DNA of 6,317 bases from a bacterium (GTDB taxonomy: Bacteria > Patescibacteriota > Minisyncoccia > Phycocordibacterales > UBA6065), in contig JAUSGU010000028.1 of assembly GCA_030648825.1 (NCBI GenBank), forward strand, positions 1-6,317. Reading direction: 5' to 3'. Below are positions 1 to 5,128 of this stretch, piece by piece (positions within the stretch are counted from its first letter, which is position 1; each line of letters begins with the position of its first letter). Position numbers and translations under genes: made by a program. Under the pieces are notes generated by a model that was not told where the DNA came from, made no database searches, and saw only the letters and a list, made by a program, of their open reading frames with translations.

Positions 1-81
1 GCCCGAAATGGAAATGATTAAGTATTCGTAAAAGTTAGCGAAATATGTTGCTCGAGAAACTCCGCAGGCGCGAGGCTTGGA

Positions 82-106
82 GATGTCAAGGTCTGTCCTT
101 GACGTC
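82..106. repeat. Inverted repeat, 10-bp stem with 5-base loop
   Basis: GATGTCAAGG (82-91) pairs with CCTTGACGTC (97-106) around the loop TCTGT, with one G-T wobble. There is no T tract next to it on either strand, so it is not a simple intrinsic terminator. It forms the centre of the structured block 51-160. Confidence 0.7.
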
Positions 107-128
107 CGAGCGCCGAGGACAGAGCGAG

Positions 129-143
129 CTCTCCGCAGGAGAG
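129..143. repeat. Inverted repeat, 6-bp stem with 3-base loop
   Basis: CTCTCC (129-134) pairs with GGAGAG (138-143) around GCA. A second register is possible: GCTCTC (128-133) with GAGAGC (141-146). It is part of the structured block downstream of murG. Confidence 0.6.
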
Positions 144-148
144 AGCGA

Positions 149-183
149 AGCGTTTTCGAGAATGCTGTGTTTGTGTTTTTTTT
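149..183 (+). terminator. Possible + strand intrinsic terminator converging on murG
   Basis: AGCGTT (149-154) pairs with AATGCT (161-166) around TTCGAG, including one G-T wobble, and is followed by a T-rich tail (167-183) ending in a run of eight T. The stem is short and mostly weak, and the long T run lies about 9 bases away from it. It would end a + strand transcript entering from the left edge or from the structured block. On the minus strand the same bases are an A tract beginning in the murG stop codon, so this is not the murG terminator. Confidence 0.35.
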
Positions 184-1309
184 ACTTTACATGCGACAGA
201 GCAATCCGTATCACTTCCCTAGCGATAGTATCCGCCGCGTCACGATGAGCAAATTGTCCAGCGCCGGCGTGCATCTTTTTCTGAATATCAATACTCCCCA
301 CAATACGATCTATTTCGGAAGCCAAAACATGAGGCGTGAGATTTATTTCCTCTATGACGGAACAAGCACCCGATGCTGAATAAGCAAAAGCGTTGGATGT
401 CTGATCGTGACTGATTTCTTCAGGAATCGGAATAATGATGGAAGGAATACCCCAGAGAGCGATTTCAAAAATCTGTGAGCCGGCGCGGGAAATTATGAGA
501 CTAGCGGCGCCGGAAGCCATCCTCATCGCTAGAGTGTTCAAATAAGCAAAAGGTTTGTATCTGTCGCGATATAAACTCTCGTTCAAAATAACATCGGCCG
601 TATGAGTCATTTCGTCTATGTTTTCTTTGCCCGTCTGATGAATGACGTAATATTTTTTGACCAATTCTGGCAAAATGCCGATTATAGCTTCGTTTATCCT
701 CTGCGAGCCTTGAGAACCGCCGAGAATCAAAATGACCGGCAAATCGCTGTTTAGTTTCAAAAATTCTCTAGCGCCGTTTCGCGCCGGTTCCATCACTTCG
801 CGCCGAACGGGATTACCCGTAAAAGCCACTTTGCCGGCGGGAAAATATCCTGCCGCTTCCTTGTATGAAATAGCGATCTTTTCGGCAAACTTACCTGCCC
901 AGAGATTAACTCTACCCGGATGAGAATCGGATTCGTGGATAATGACCGGAATATGCAACAAACGCGCCGCCACCAGTACAGGAAAACTGACATAACCGCC
1001 TTTGCTGAAAACAACATCCGGGTATATCCGCCAAACACTGATGATGGCGTTTATGACACCTATGACAGTTTTTATCGCGTCAAAAACATTGAGCAGAGAA
1101 AAATATCTTCTCATTTTGCCGGCATACGACCGTTCAAATACGACACCGTTTTCAAATAGAGCTTTCTCGTCATATTGCTTCGGCCCCATATAATAGAGAG
1201 TCGGCTCAATCAATCTCTCGGCTTTGGTAATTTTTCTGATTGATTCGGCCACGGCGATAATTGGATAGAAATGTCCACCTGTACCACCACCTGTGAGAAT
1301 AATTTTCAT
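182..1309 (-). CDS. murG: MurG, UDP-GlcNAc:lipid I N-acetylglucosaminyltransferase
   Basis: MurG transfers N-acetylglucosamine from UDP-GlcNAc to lipid I, giving lipid II, on the cytoplasmic face of the membrane; this is the last intracellular step of peptidoglycan synthesis. The 375-residue product has the usual family length and the two-domain GT-B layout. The N-terminal domain carries the glycine loop GGGTGGH (7-13) and HESDSHPG (125-132). After the GNP turn (165-167), the UDP-GlcNAc-binding C-terminal domain shows GGSQGSQ (197-203), SRAGSQIFE (274-282) and HDQ followed by N (301-306). No key motif is missing. The ATG at 1309 places the glycine loop at the very N-terminus, as in the family. 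There is no Shine-Dalgarno sequence; instead an AT-only palindrome (1308-1322) overlaps the start. It is the last gene of the run, 30 nt after ftsW, and ends in TAA. Confidence 0.97.
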   Translation of the reverse strand: MKIILTGGGTGGHFYPIIAVAESIRKITKAERLIEPTLYYMGPKQYDEKALFENGVVFERSYAGKMRRYFSLLNVFDAIKTVIGVINAIISVWRIYPDVVFSKGGYVSFPVLVAARLLHIPVIIHESDSHPGRVNLWAGKFAEKIAISYKEAAGYFPAGKVAFTGNPVRREVMEPARNGAREFLKLNSDLPVILILGGSQGSQRINEAIIGILPELVKKYYVIHQTGKENIDEMTHTADVILNESLYRDRYKPFAYLNTLAMRMASGAASLIISRAGSQIFEIALWGIPSIIIPIPEEISHDQTSNAFAYSASGACSVIEEINLTPHVLASEIDRIVGSIDIQKKMHAGAGQFAHRDAADTIAREVIRIALSHVK

Positions 1310-1339
1310 ATAAAATTTATATGCTTGTTTTGTCAGTGT

Positions 1340-2440
1340 TCATTTTATCATCTTTGCGGTTCTCGAGATATTGAGTAAAATCCCCGCATGAGCCAAAACA
1401 AAAAGCAAAGCGGTGCCCCCTTGAGAAACAAACAAGAGGGGTATGCCGGACAGAGGCACCACACCGACCATAGCGCCGATGTTCACAAAAGATTGGGTGA
1501 TAATATAAGAAACGATACCCACAGAGAGAAAACCTCCGAATGGATGATTCGCCCCACGAGCCACTTTTAAACCTCGCAGAGTGAAAAAGACAAAGAGCAA
1601 TATGAGCGCCACGGATCCCAAAAAACCGAATTCCTCGGCTGCCACCGCAAAAATGGAATCCCCCACCGGTTCCGGCAAATAATTGAATTTTTGAATGCTT
1701 TGGCCAAAACCGCGACCGGAAAAACCTCCCGACCCTATGGCTATGAGAGATTGTTGAATCTGCCAGCCGGTAGTGAGACTCTGAGCTCCCGGATCAATAA
1801 AGGTGGCGATACGTGCACGGATATAAGGTCTCTCATAAATGAGCAGAGCAAAAGCCAAAGCACCAATCAAAGCGAGCAGTGCGACATGTCGCCACTTCCC
1901 CCCTGCCACTATAAACATGGAAACGAGAGCTACGGAAATAACGATGAGCGTGTCGGTATCTTTTTGGATGAGACAGAGTGCGCCTGTGATGGCGAGTATT
2001 ATAGAGAGAGGTAGAAATCCTCTCCGCCATGTCTTCACATTTTCTCTGACAAAAGAAAGCCAGGCCGCAAAATATATTATGGCCGCGATTTTTAAAACTT
2101 CGGACACTTGTAGAGAAAAAGAACCTATGGAAAGCCATCTGGTCGCTCCGTTGTGGGTAAAACCTATACTGGGTATGAAAATAACGATGTTCAAAAATAT
2201 CGCCAGAACAAAAAGCCAAAAGGAAAGCTTGCGCCATTTCATGTAATCAAATTTTGAAAACAAATAGAGAGCGGCTAGCCCGGGCAGAAGACCGAAAAAT
2301 ATCTGCTTGAAAGCGATGGAGCCGAAATGAGCGGAATCTCTGGCTAGGAGACCGAGAGAGGCGGATAAAAATATGAGAAAACCAGCGCCGACGAGGAGGA
2401 GAATGGAAACCAGGAGTTTTTTGTCCACCGTTTTTTTCAT
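1340..2440 (-). CDS. ftsW: FtsW/RodA-type SEDS peptidoglycan glycosyltransferase, probably FtsW
   Basis: SEDS-family polytopic membrane protein (366 residues, about ten hydrophobic segments) that polymerises lipid II into glycan strands together with a class B PBP. Family landmarks occur in order: SAS after the first membrane segment (26-28), GATRWLSIG (98-106), the (Q)xSE motif (111-114), QKDTDT (159-164, equivalent to QPDlGT), GWQIQQSLIAIGSGGFSGRGFG (225-246 region), QKFNYLPE (250-257), GDSIFA with Asp261 at the position of the catalytic acid, and SGIPLLFVSQGG (331-342). Several positions differ from consensus: QVSE for QPSE, KD..D for PD..G, and GDSIF for tDFIF. FtsW is preferred over RodA because murG follows directly, as in dcw clusters, but sequence alone does not separate them firmly. 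It starts 18 nt after the carboxypeptidase gene; only a weak AAGAAA stretch stands where a ribosome binding site would be. Stop is TGA. Confidence 0.93.
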   Translation of the reverse strand: MKKTVDKKLLVSILLLVGAGFLIFLSASLGLLARDSAHFGSIAFKQIFFGLLPGLAALYLFSKFDYMKWRKLSFWLFVLAIFLNIVIFIPSIGFTHNGATRWLSIGSFSLQVSEVLKIAAIIYFAAWLSFVRENVKTWRRGFLPLSIILAITGALCLIQKDTDTLIVISVALVSMFIVAGGKWRHVALLALIGALAFALLIYERPYIRARIATFIDPGAQSLTTGWQIQQSLIAIGSGGFSGRGFGQSIQKFNYLPEPVGDSIFAVAAEEFGFLGSVALILLFVFFTLRGLKVARGANHPFGGFLSVGIVSYIITQSFVNIGAMVGVVPLSGIPLLFVSQGGTALLFVLAHAGILLNISRTAKMIK

Positions 2441-2458
2441 ACTGTTTCTTATATTATT

Positions 2459-3403
2459 CTATTTCGTATTCACGAAATATCGGAGAGTGGCGTCTACCAG
2501 AGCGTTCAAATCGTTGAATCTACCGTCATAAGAAGAACCCATGACGGATATGATGAGAGGGCGATCCAAACCGACATTGAAAGCCACGACTACATTGCCC
2601 CCAGAGAGTTCTGTATAACCCGTCTTTGAAGCCAGAACATTCGGAATTTTTTCCAAAACTTTGTTTGTATTGACCGCATTATGAATTTTATTTTTGGAAT
2701 CTATGTTTATTTTTGAAAAAGCGGTGGCCTCTAGCATGTGAACATTTGTTTTTAAAATTTCGCGAATGAGCAGAGCGACATCTCTGGCAGAACCATATCC
2801 ACCTGATAAATTGCCTGATAAATCCAGGCCAGATTGATTGAGAAAATATGTTTCCGTGAGGCCTATCTCTCGAGCCAGTTTGTTCATGTTGTCCACAAAT
2901 AATATTTCTCCGGAAGTAGTAGCCGAACGGGCTATTCCTGCTCCAGCTACAGAGGCTATAGCTCGAATACCGTCGTTTGAAGAAACCACCAAGCTATAAT
3001 CAATCAGTTTTTTTATATTCCATTCTTCGCCTATGAGCAGTCCAGTGTCTCCTTCTTCCATGACATCATCCGATGTTATGCGGACGAGCATGTAATCTGG
3101 CACTAGTTTGGAAGCGGTGAAAACAACCATCAATTTGGCCAGAGAAGCTAGAGGCCATTGCAATTCCGATTCTTTTTCAAATAAAACTTCGCCTGTATTG
3201 ACATCCAGAACATAAGCCGATTTTGCTTCCAGAGCCACGATTGGAAATTCTGTTTTTGCCGATTCGGCGCCTATTTCGCTTTTGTTTTCATTTTTAGCCA
3301 ATTTTACGGGAATGAGCCACCACAAAAACAGCACTGTCACGAGCGCCAGGAGCGATATTTCCAACCAGGTTATCTTTTTTGTTATCTTTTTTTCAGGATT
3401 CAT
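2459..3403 (-). CDS. Membrane-anchored D-alanyl-D-alanine carboxypeptidase (PBP5-like, peptidase S11; DacA/DacF type)
   Basis: Penicillin-binding serine peptidase predicted to remove the terminal D-Ala from peptidoglycan stem peptides outside the membrane. Numbered from the ATG at 3403, the 314-residue product has a Lys-rich cytoplasmic tip, one membrane segment (about 12-31), a short linker, then the S11 catalytic domain. All three active-site motifs are present: SLAK (87-90, nucleophile Ser87 and Lys90), SSN (141-143) and KTG (260-262). The protein ends about 50 residues after KTG, so it lacks the C-terminal beta domain and amphipathic anchor of E. coli PBP5; the N-terminal helix must hold it to the membrane. 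An upstream in-frame ATG at 3460 would add 19 mostly Lys/Arg residues and overlap scpB by 68 nt. The ATG at 3403 overlaps scpB by only 11 nt, a typical coupled junction, and puts the signal-anchor near the N-terminus, so I prefer it. Stop is TAG. Confidence 0.93.
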   Translation of the reverse strand: MNPEKKITKKITWLEISLLALVTVLFLWWLIPVKLAKNENKSEIGAESAKTEFPIVALEAKSAYVLDVNTGEVLFEKESELQWPLASLAKLMVVFTASKLVPDYMLVRITSDDVMEEGDTGLLIGEEWNIKKLIDYSLVVSSNDGIRAIASVAGAGIARSATTSGEILFVDNMNKLAREIGLTETYFLNQSGLDLSGNLSGGYGSARDVALLIREILKTNVHMLEATAFSKINIDSKNKIHNAVNTNKVLEKIPNVLASKTGYTELSGGNVVVAFNVGLDRPLIISVMGSSYDGRFNDLNALVDATLRYFVNTK

Positions 3404-4025
3404 TATTTTCCGATTTTTCTTTTGTTTCCGCTCTTTCTTCTTCCGTGGCAAAATTATCAAATTCAGCTTTTACTGTAGCATACTCTGGCAAGTCTTCAAT
3501 TTTGGAAACACCTAAATGGGCGAGCAAATCTATGGTCGGTTTGTATAAAAAGCCTCTGCCCTGCCCCAAAATATCTTCTCTCTCCGTCAGACGTTCTATC
3601 AGACCGCGAATCAGCAGATTGCGCAAAATAAAAGAAGAATTGACACCGCGAATATAGTCTATTTCGGAGCGTTTGATCGGATGTTTATAGAGGATGATTG
3701 TGAGCGTCTCTAGACCGGCACGGCCCAGATCACGCGCCAGTTCTTCTTTTGTCATTTTCATTATAAAGTCGCTCATTTCCGGCGCCGTGCGCATCTCTAT
3801 CTCATCGCCGTTTGAAATGATACACAGACCTCTATTTGTACTCGTTGTATCCTCGTCCGTACCGACATTTGTACTCGCATCTGTACCAGCCAGGGTTTTT
3901 GTGAGCGAAATCAGGGCGTTTTCCAGCTCCTCTCTCGTACATTCTAGCGCCGTTTCCGCCTTTTTCTTTGTCATCGGCTCGCACTTAAAAAAAAGCAGAG
4001 CCTCCAATTTGGATTCCAGGTTCAT
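3393..4025 (-). CDS. scpB: ScpB, segregation and condensation protein B
   Basis: ScpB is the winged-helix dimer subunit of the SMC-ScpAB condensin and binds ScpA to regulate SMC action on the chromosome. The 210-residue product has an N-terminal winged helix (1-45 and about 66-95) beginning LESKLEALLFF. The second, highly conserved winged helix contains GRAGLETLTIILYKHPI (101-117), the signature IRGVNSS (125-131), LIRGLIE (138-144) and GQGRGFLYKPT (154-164), then LLAHLGVSKIEDLP. Between the first helices and the wing there is an unusual Gly/Thr/Asp/Ser/Asn-only insert (about 47-64). The C-terminus (190-210) is a charged, low-complexity tail, as is common in ScpB. It follows scpA by 12 nt and its last 11 nt overlap the next ATG. 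No Shine-Dalgarno motif precedes its ATG. Stop is TGA. Confidence 0.95.
   Translation of the reverse strand: MNLESKLEALLFFKCEPMTKKKAETALECTREELENALISLTKTLAGTDASTNVGTDEDTTSTNRGLCIISNGDEIEMRTAPEMSDFIMKMTKEELARDLGRAGLETLTIILYKHPIKRSEIDYIRGVNSSFILRNLLIRGLIERLTEREDILGQGRGFLYKPTIDLLAHLGVSKIEDLPEYATVKAEFDNFATEEERAETKEKSENNES
3834..3887 (-). repeat. Imperfect tandem repeat inside scpB encoding a Gly/Thr/Asp/Asn linker
   Basis: This 54-base in-frame stretch encodes residues 47-64 of ScpB, with two related units, GTDASTN and GTDEDTTSTN, separated by Val. An 11-base direct repeat (ATTTGTACTCG on the + strand) occurs at 3834-3844 and 3867-3877. Four GTAC tetramers sit at 3838, 3859, 3871 and 3883, at spacings of 21, 12 and 12, all multiples of three. 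This looks like in-frame repeat expansion in a loop that tolerates it. A function is not apparent. Confidence 0.7.
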
Positions 4026-4037
4026 GATTTAAGTATA

Positions 4038-4760
4038 TCAATATTTCGGTACATCTACATTTTCGGTTTCCATATGAATGTCGTCAAAATGTTTTTCTTG
4101 GCGGACGTTTATTACGCCTTGTTTGACCAATTCAAGCATAGCCAAAAAACCAACGATGATATTTACTTTTTCGCCCTTGCTCGTGGTGCCGGTAAATTCC
4201 TTGAAACTCATTTTGAGACTGGCTGAAACACGTTTAGTGAGACTGACGATCATTTCTTCCAGACTGATGACTTTGTCCATTATTACTTTCGGTAAAAATT
4301 CTTTTTTGGGAATATTGGATAACACACGATGAGCCGCTTCCGAGAGGTTTGGAATCGTCATACTCTCATCGGGAGAAAAAACAGGCAGGGTCCGACGTAG
4401 ACCGCGAGCAAAGAGCGGTTTTTGGCCCCAGAGAGACCCCAAAGCACGCGAGAGTTTTCTCATACGTTCATAGAGACGCAAACGGCGTTCCAAATCTTCA
4501 ATACTTGCTTGTTCCTCTGTAGTCAGATCTAGATTTGGCAAAAGCGATTTTGATTTTATGAGCAGAAGAGTTGAAGCGATGAGCACAAAATGCGCACTGT
4601 CAGCCACAGGAAATTCGGACAGATTTTTGACGTACGATATATAATCATCCGCCACTTTGGTCAGAGAAACATCGTTCACAAAAAACTTTCTCTTTTCTAT
4701 GAGATCTAGCAATAGTTCAAGTGGCCCTTCAAAATGTTCCTGTTTGACGGTAAAAGACAT
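4038..4760 (-). CDS. scpA: ScpA, kleisin subunit of the SMC condensin
   Basis: ScpA bridges the two SMC heads and binds the ScpB dimer, closing the condensin ring that organises and segregates the chromosome. The 240-residue product starts with the family hallmark F-EGPLELLLDLIEKRK (10-24) followed by VSLTKVADDYISYV (31-44) and the helical stretch HFVLIASTLLLIKSKSLLP (57-75), the SMC-neck-binding helical domain. A charged middle (80-110) includes ERRLRLYERMRKL. The C-terminal winged helix that contacts the SMC cap is at about 165-228, with VGFLAMLELVKQGVINVRQ near its end. Length matches the family. It is the first gene of the tight five-gene run; the preceding 368 bases carry a hairpin and a possible extended -10 element, so transcription of the run probably starts here. 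There is no recognisable ribosome binding site. Stop is TGA. Confidence 0.96.
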   Translation of the reverse strand: MSFTVKQEHFEGPLELLLDLIEKRKFFVNDVSLTKVADDYISYVKNLSEFPVADSAHFVLIASTLLLIKSKSLLPNLDLTTEEQASIEDLERRLRLYERMRKLSRALGSLWGQKPLFARGLRRTLPVFSPDESMTIPNLSEAAHRVLSNIPKKEFLPKVIMDKVISLEEMIVSLTKRVSASLKMSFKEFTGTTSKGEKVNIIVGFLAMLELVKQGVINVRQEKHFDDIHMETENVDVPKY

Positions 4761-4772
4761 GTAGTTCTGATT

Positions 4773-4781
4773 ATTTTAACA
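4773..4781 (-). promoter_or_regulatory. Possible extended -10 promoter element for scpA
   Basis: On the minus strand the bases read TG, one base, then TAAAAT, which fits an extended -10 element. No good -35 hexamer sits 16-18 bases upstream. A start about 7 bases downstream would leave only about 6 bases of leader before the scpA ATG, which agrees with the missing Shine-Dalgarno sequence. AT-rich sequence yields such matches easily, so this is tentative. Confidence 0.3.
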
Positions 4782-4783
4782 TA

Positions 4784-4811
4784 TTGACACCATATTTACC
4801 TTTGGTACAAT
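4784..4811 (+). promoter_or_regulatory. Near-consensus sigma70-type promoter pointing right, divergent from scpA
   Basis: A perfect -35 hexamer TTGACA (4784-4789) and a -10 hexamer TACAAT (4806-4811, one mismatch to TATAAT) are separated by 16 bases. It is the best promoter match I noticed in the window. The start would fall near 4818. It faces away from scpA, directly into the 4838-4864 hairpin, and has no + strand gene ahead of it; beyond the hairpin it would run antisense to the toxin remnant and aspS. Confidence 0.55.
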
Positions 4812-4817
4812 AGTATT

Positions 4818-4864
4818 ACTCTGCCTTCGGGCTCCGAGAAACCCCCGCTTTATGCGGGGGTTTC
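4818..4864 (+). other. Possible short structured transcript between the + strand promoter and the hairpin
   Basis: A transcript beginning near 4818 and ending at the 4838-4864 hairpin would be only about 50 nt. It would hold a small stem GCC-TTCG-GGC (4823-4833), a UUCG tetraloop flanked by CTC/GAG that could extend it across an internal loop, and then the 11-bp hairpin. No RNA family is recognised and expression is unproven. It could equally be a promoter that is simply cut off by a terminator. Confidence 0.3.
4838..4864. terminator. Strong 11-bp hairpin, probable (possibly bidirectional) terminator
   Basis: GAAACCCCCGC (4838-4848) pairs perfectly with GCGGGGGTTTC (4854-4864) around a 5-base loop, TTTAT. 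The five G-C pairs followed by TTT at the stem base give a terminator-like GGGGGTTT on either strand, though neither side has a long U tract. It lies 4 bases after the stop of the toxin remnant, so on the minus strand it would end the aspS transcript before scpA; on the + strand it would stop transcripts from the promoter at 4784-4811. Confidence 0.65.
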
Positions 4865-4868
4865 GACT

Positions 4869-5090
4869 TCAAAAAAGCTTAAACTTCAATCTTTTGATTA
4901 TTGATTCAAATTGCTCTTTATTGAGTTTGCAAAGTTTGCGTGAGAGTCTTTTGGTACTAATCGTCTTTATTTGTGAAAGAATTACTGACCCAATTCCATT
5001 TTCGTACGCGATAACAATATGATTACCGTCACTTATAATCTTACTGGTAAAAACGAAATAAAGAAATTCTAAAGAAAATTTAACAACTTT
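4869..5090 (-). pseudogene. 3' remnant of a PemK/MazF-family toxin gene
   Basis: An open frame of 73 codons ends in TGA at 4869-4871 and is closed upstream by TAA at 5091-5093; it has no ATG or GTG, and its only TTG is near the 3' end. The peptide matches the C-terminal half of PemK/MazF mRNA interferases. It has a beta strand with TSK (15-17, the position of the family's lTS segment), DGNHIVIAYENGIGSVILSQ (21-40), then the characteristic QIKTISTKRLSRKL (40-53), equivalent to family QIRtIdkkRL, and a final helix NKEQFESIIKRLK. The N-terminal half, with the GEIW strand and the catalytic Arg of the RP motif, is absent: only 38 bases separate the frame from the aspS stop and they do not encode it. 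I see no antitoxin gene. It is therefore almost certainly non-functional, left by deletion between aspS and scpA. Confidence 0.72.
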
Positions 5091-5128
5091 TTACCGATTT
5101 TGGGAAGATATGAAGAAGAAATATTCCC

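Larger units (their letters stand above)
51..160. other. GC-rich, strongly self-complementary intergenic block beyond murG
   Basis: This block stands out from the AT-rich surroundings. Its ends can pair with one bulge (CTCGAGAAAC at 51-60 with GTTTTCGAG at 152-160), enclosing two clear hairpins (82-106 and 129-143). It also contains repeated words such as CTCCGCAGG (60-68 and 131-139 in slightly different contexts) and CCGAG-CG-CCGAG (107-118). It could be a structured non-coding RNA, a REP/MITE-like palindromic element, or a complex termination region. No known RNA family is recognised and no protein is supported here. Bases 1-50 are AT-rich and show nothing I can name. Confidence 0.45.

Noticed and set aside
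149..166. A T-arm-like hairpin with TTCGAG in the loop, hinting at a tRNA
   Set aside because: The loop has six rather than seven bases and no acceptor, D or anticodon arm can be fitted around it.
45..379. Two + strand open frames starting at 45 and 77 through the structured block
   Set aside because: They read through palindromic sequence and then the antisense of murG, with Arg/Ser/Glu-rich composition from the repeats and no family resemblance.
1308..1322. AT-only palindrome at the murG start as an operator
   Set aside because: Fifteen A/T bases forming a palindrome is easily chance in an AT-rich junction, and there is no regulator gene or second copy nearby.
1691..2246. Long open frames antisense to and out of frame with ftsW (for example 1839-2246 on the + strand and 1833-2237 on the minus strand)
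   Set aside because: They lie wholly within the well-supported ftsW gene and have no recognisable domain or protein-like composition; they are frame shadows.
3404..3460. Upstream ATG at 3460 for the carboxypeptidase gene, adding 19 residues
   Set aside because: It would overlap scpB by 68 nt and add only a Lys/Arg-rich stretch before the signal anchor; the ATG at 3403 gives an 11-nt overlap and a normal N-terminus.
3694..4032. 112-codon + strand open frame opposite scpB
   Set aside because: Serine/valine-rich composition is what the antisense of scpB gives; no start signal or domain.
4744..4749. TTGACG on the + strand inside the start of scpA as a second -35 element
   Set aside because: No acceptable -10 hexamer lies 16-18 bases downstream.
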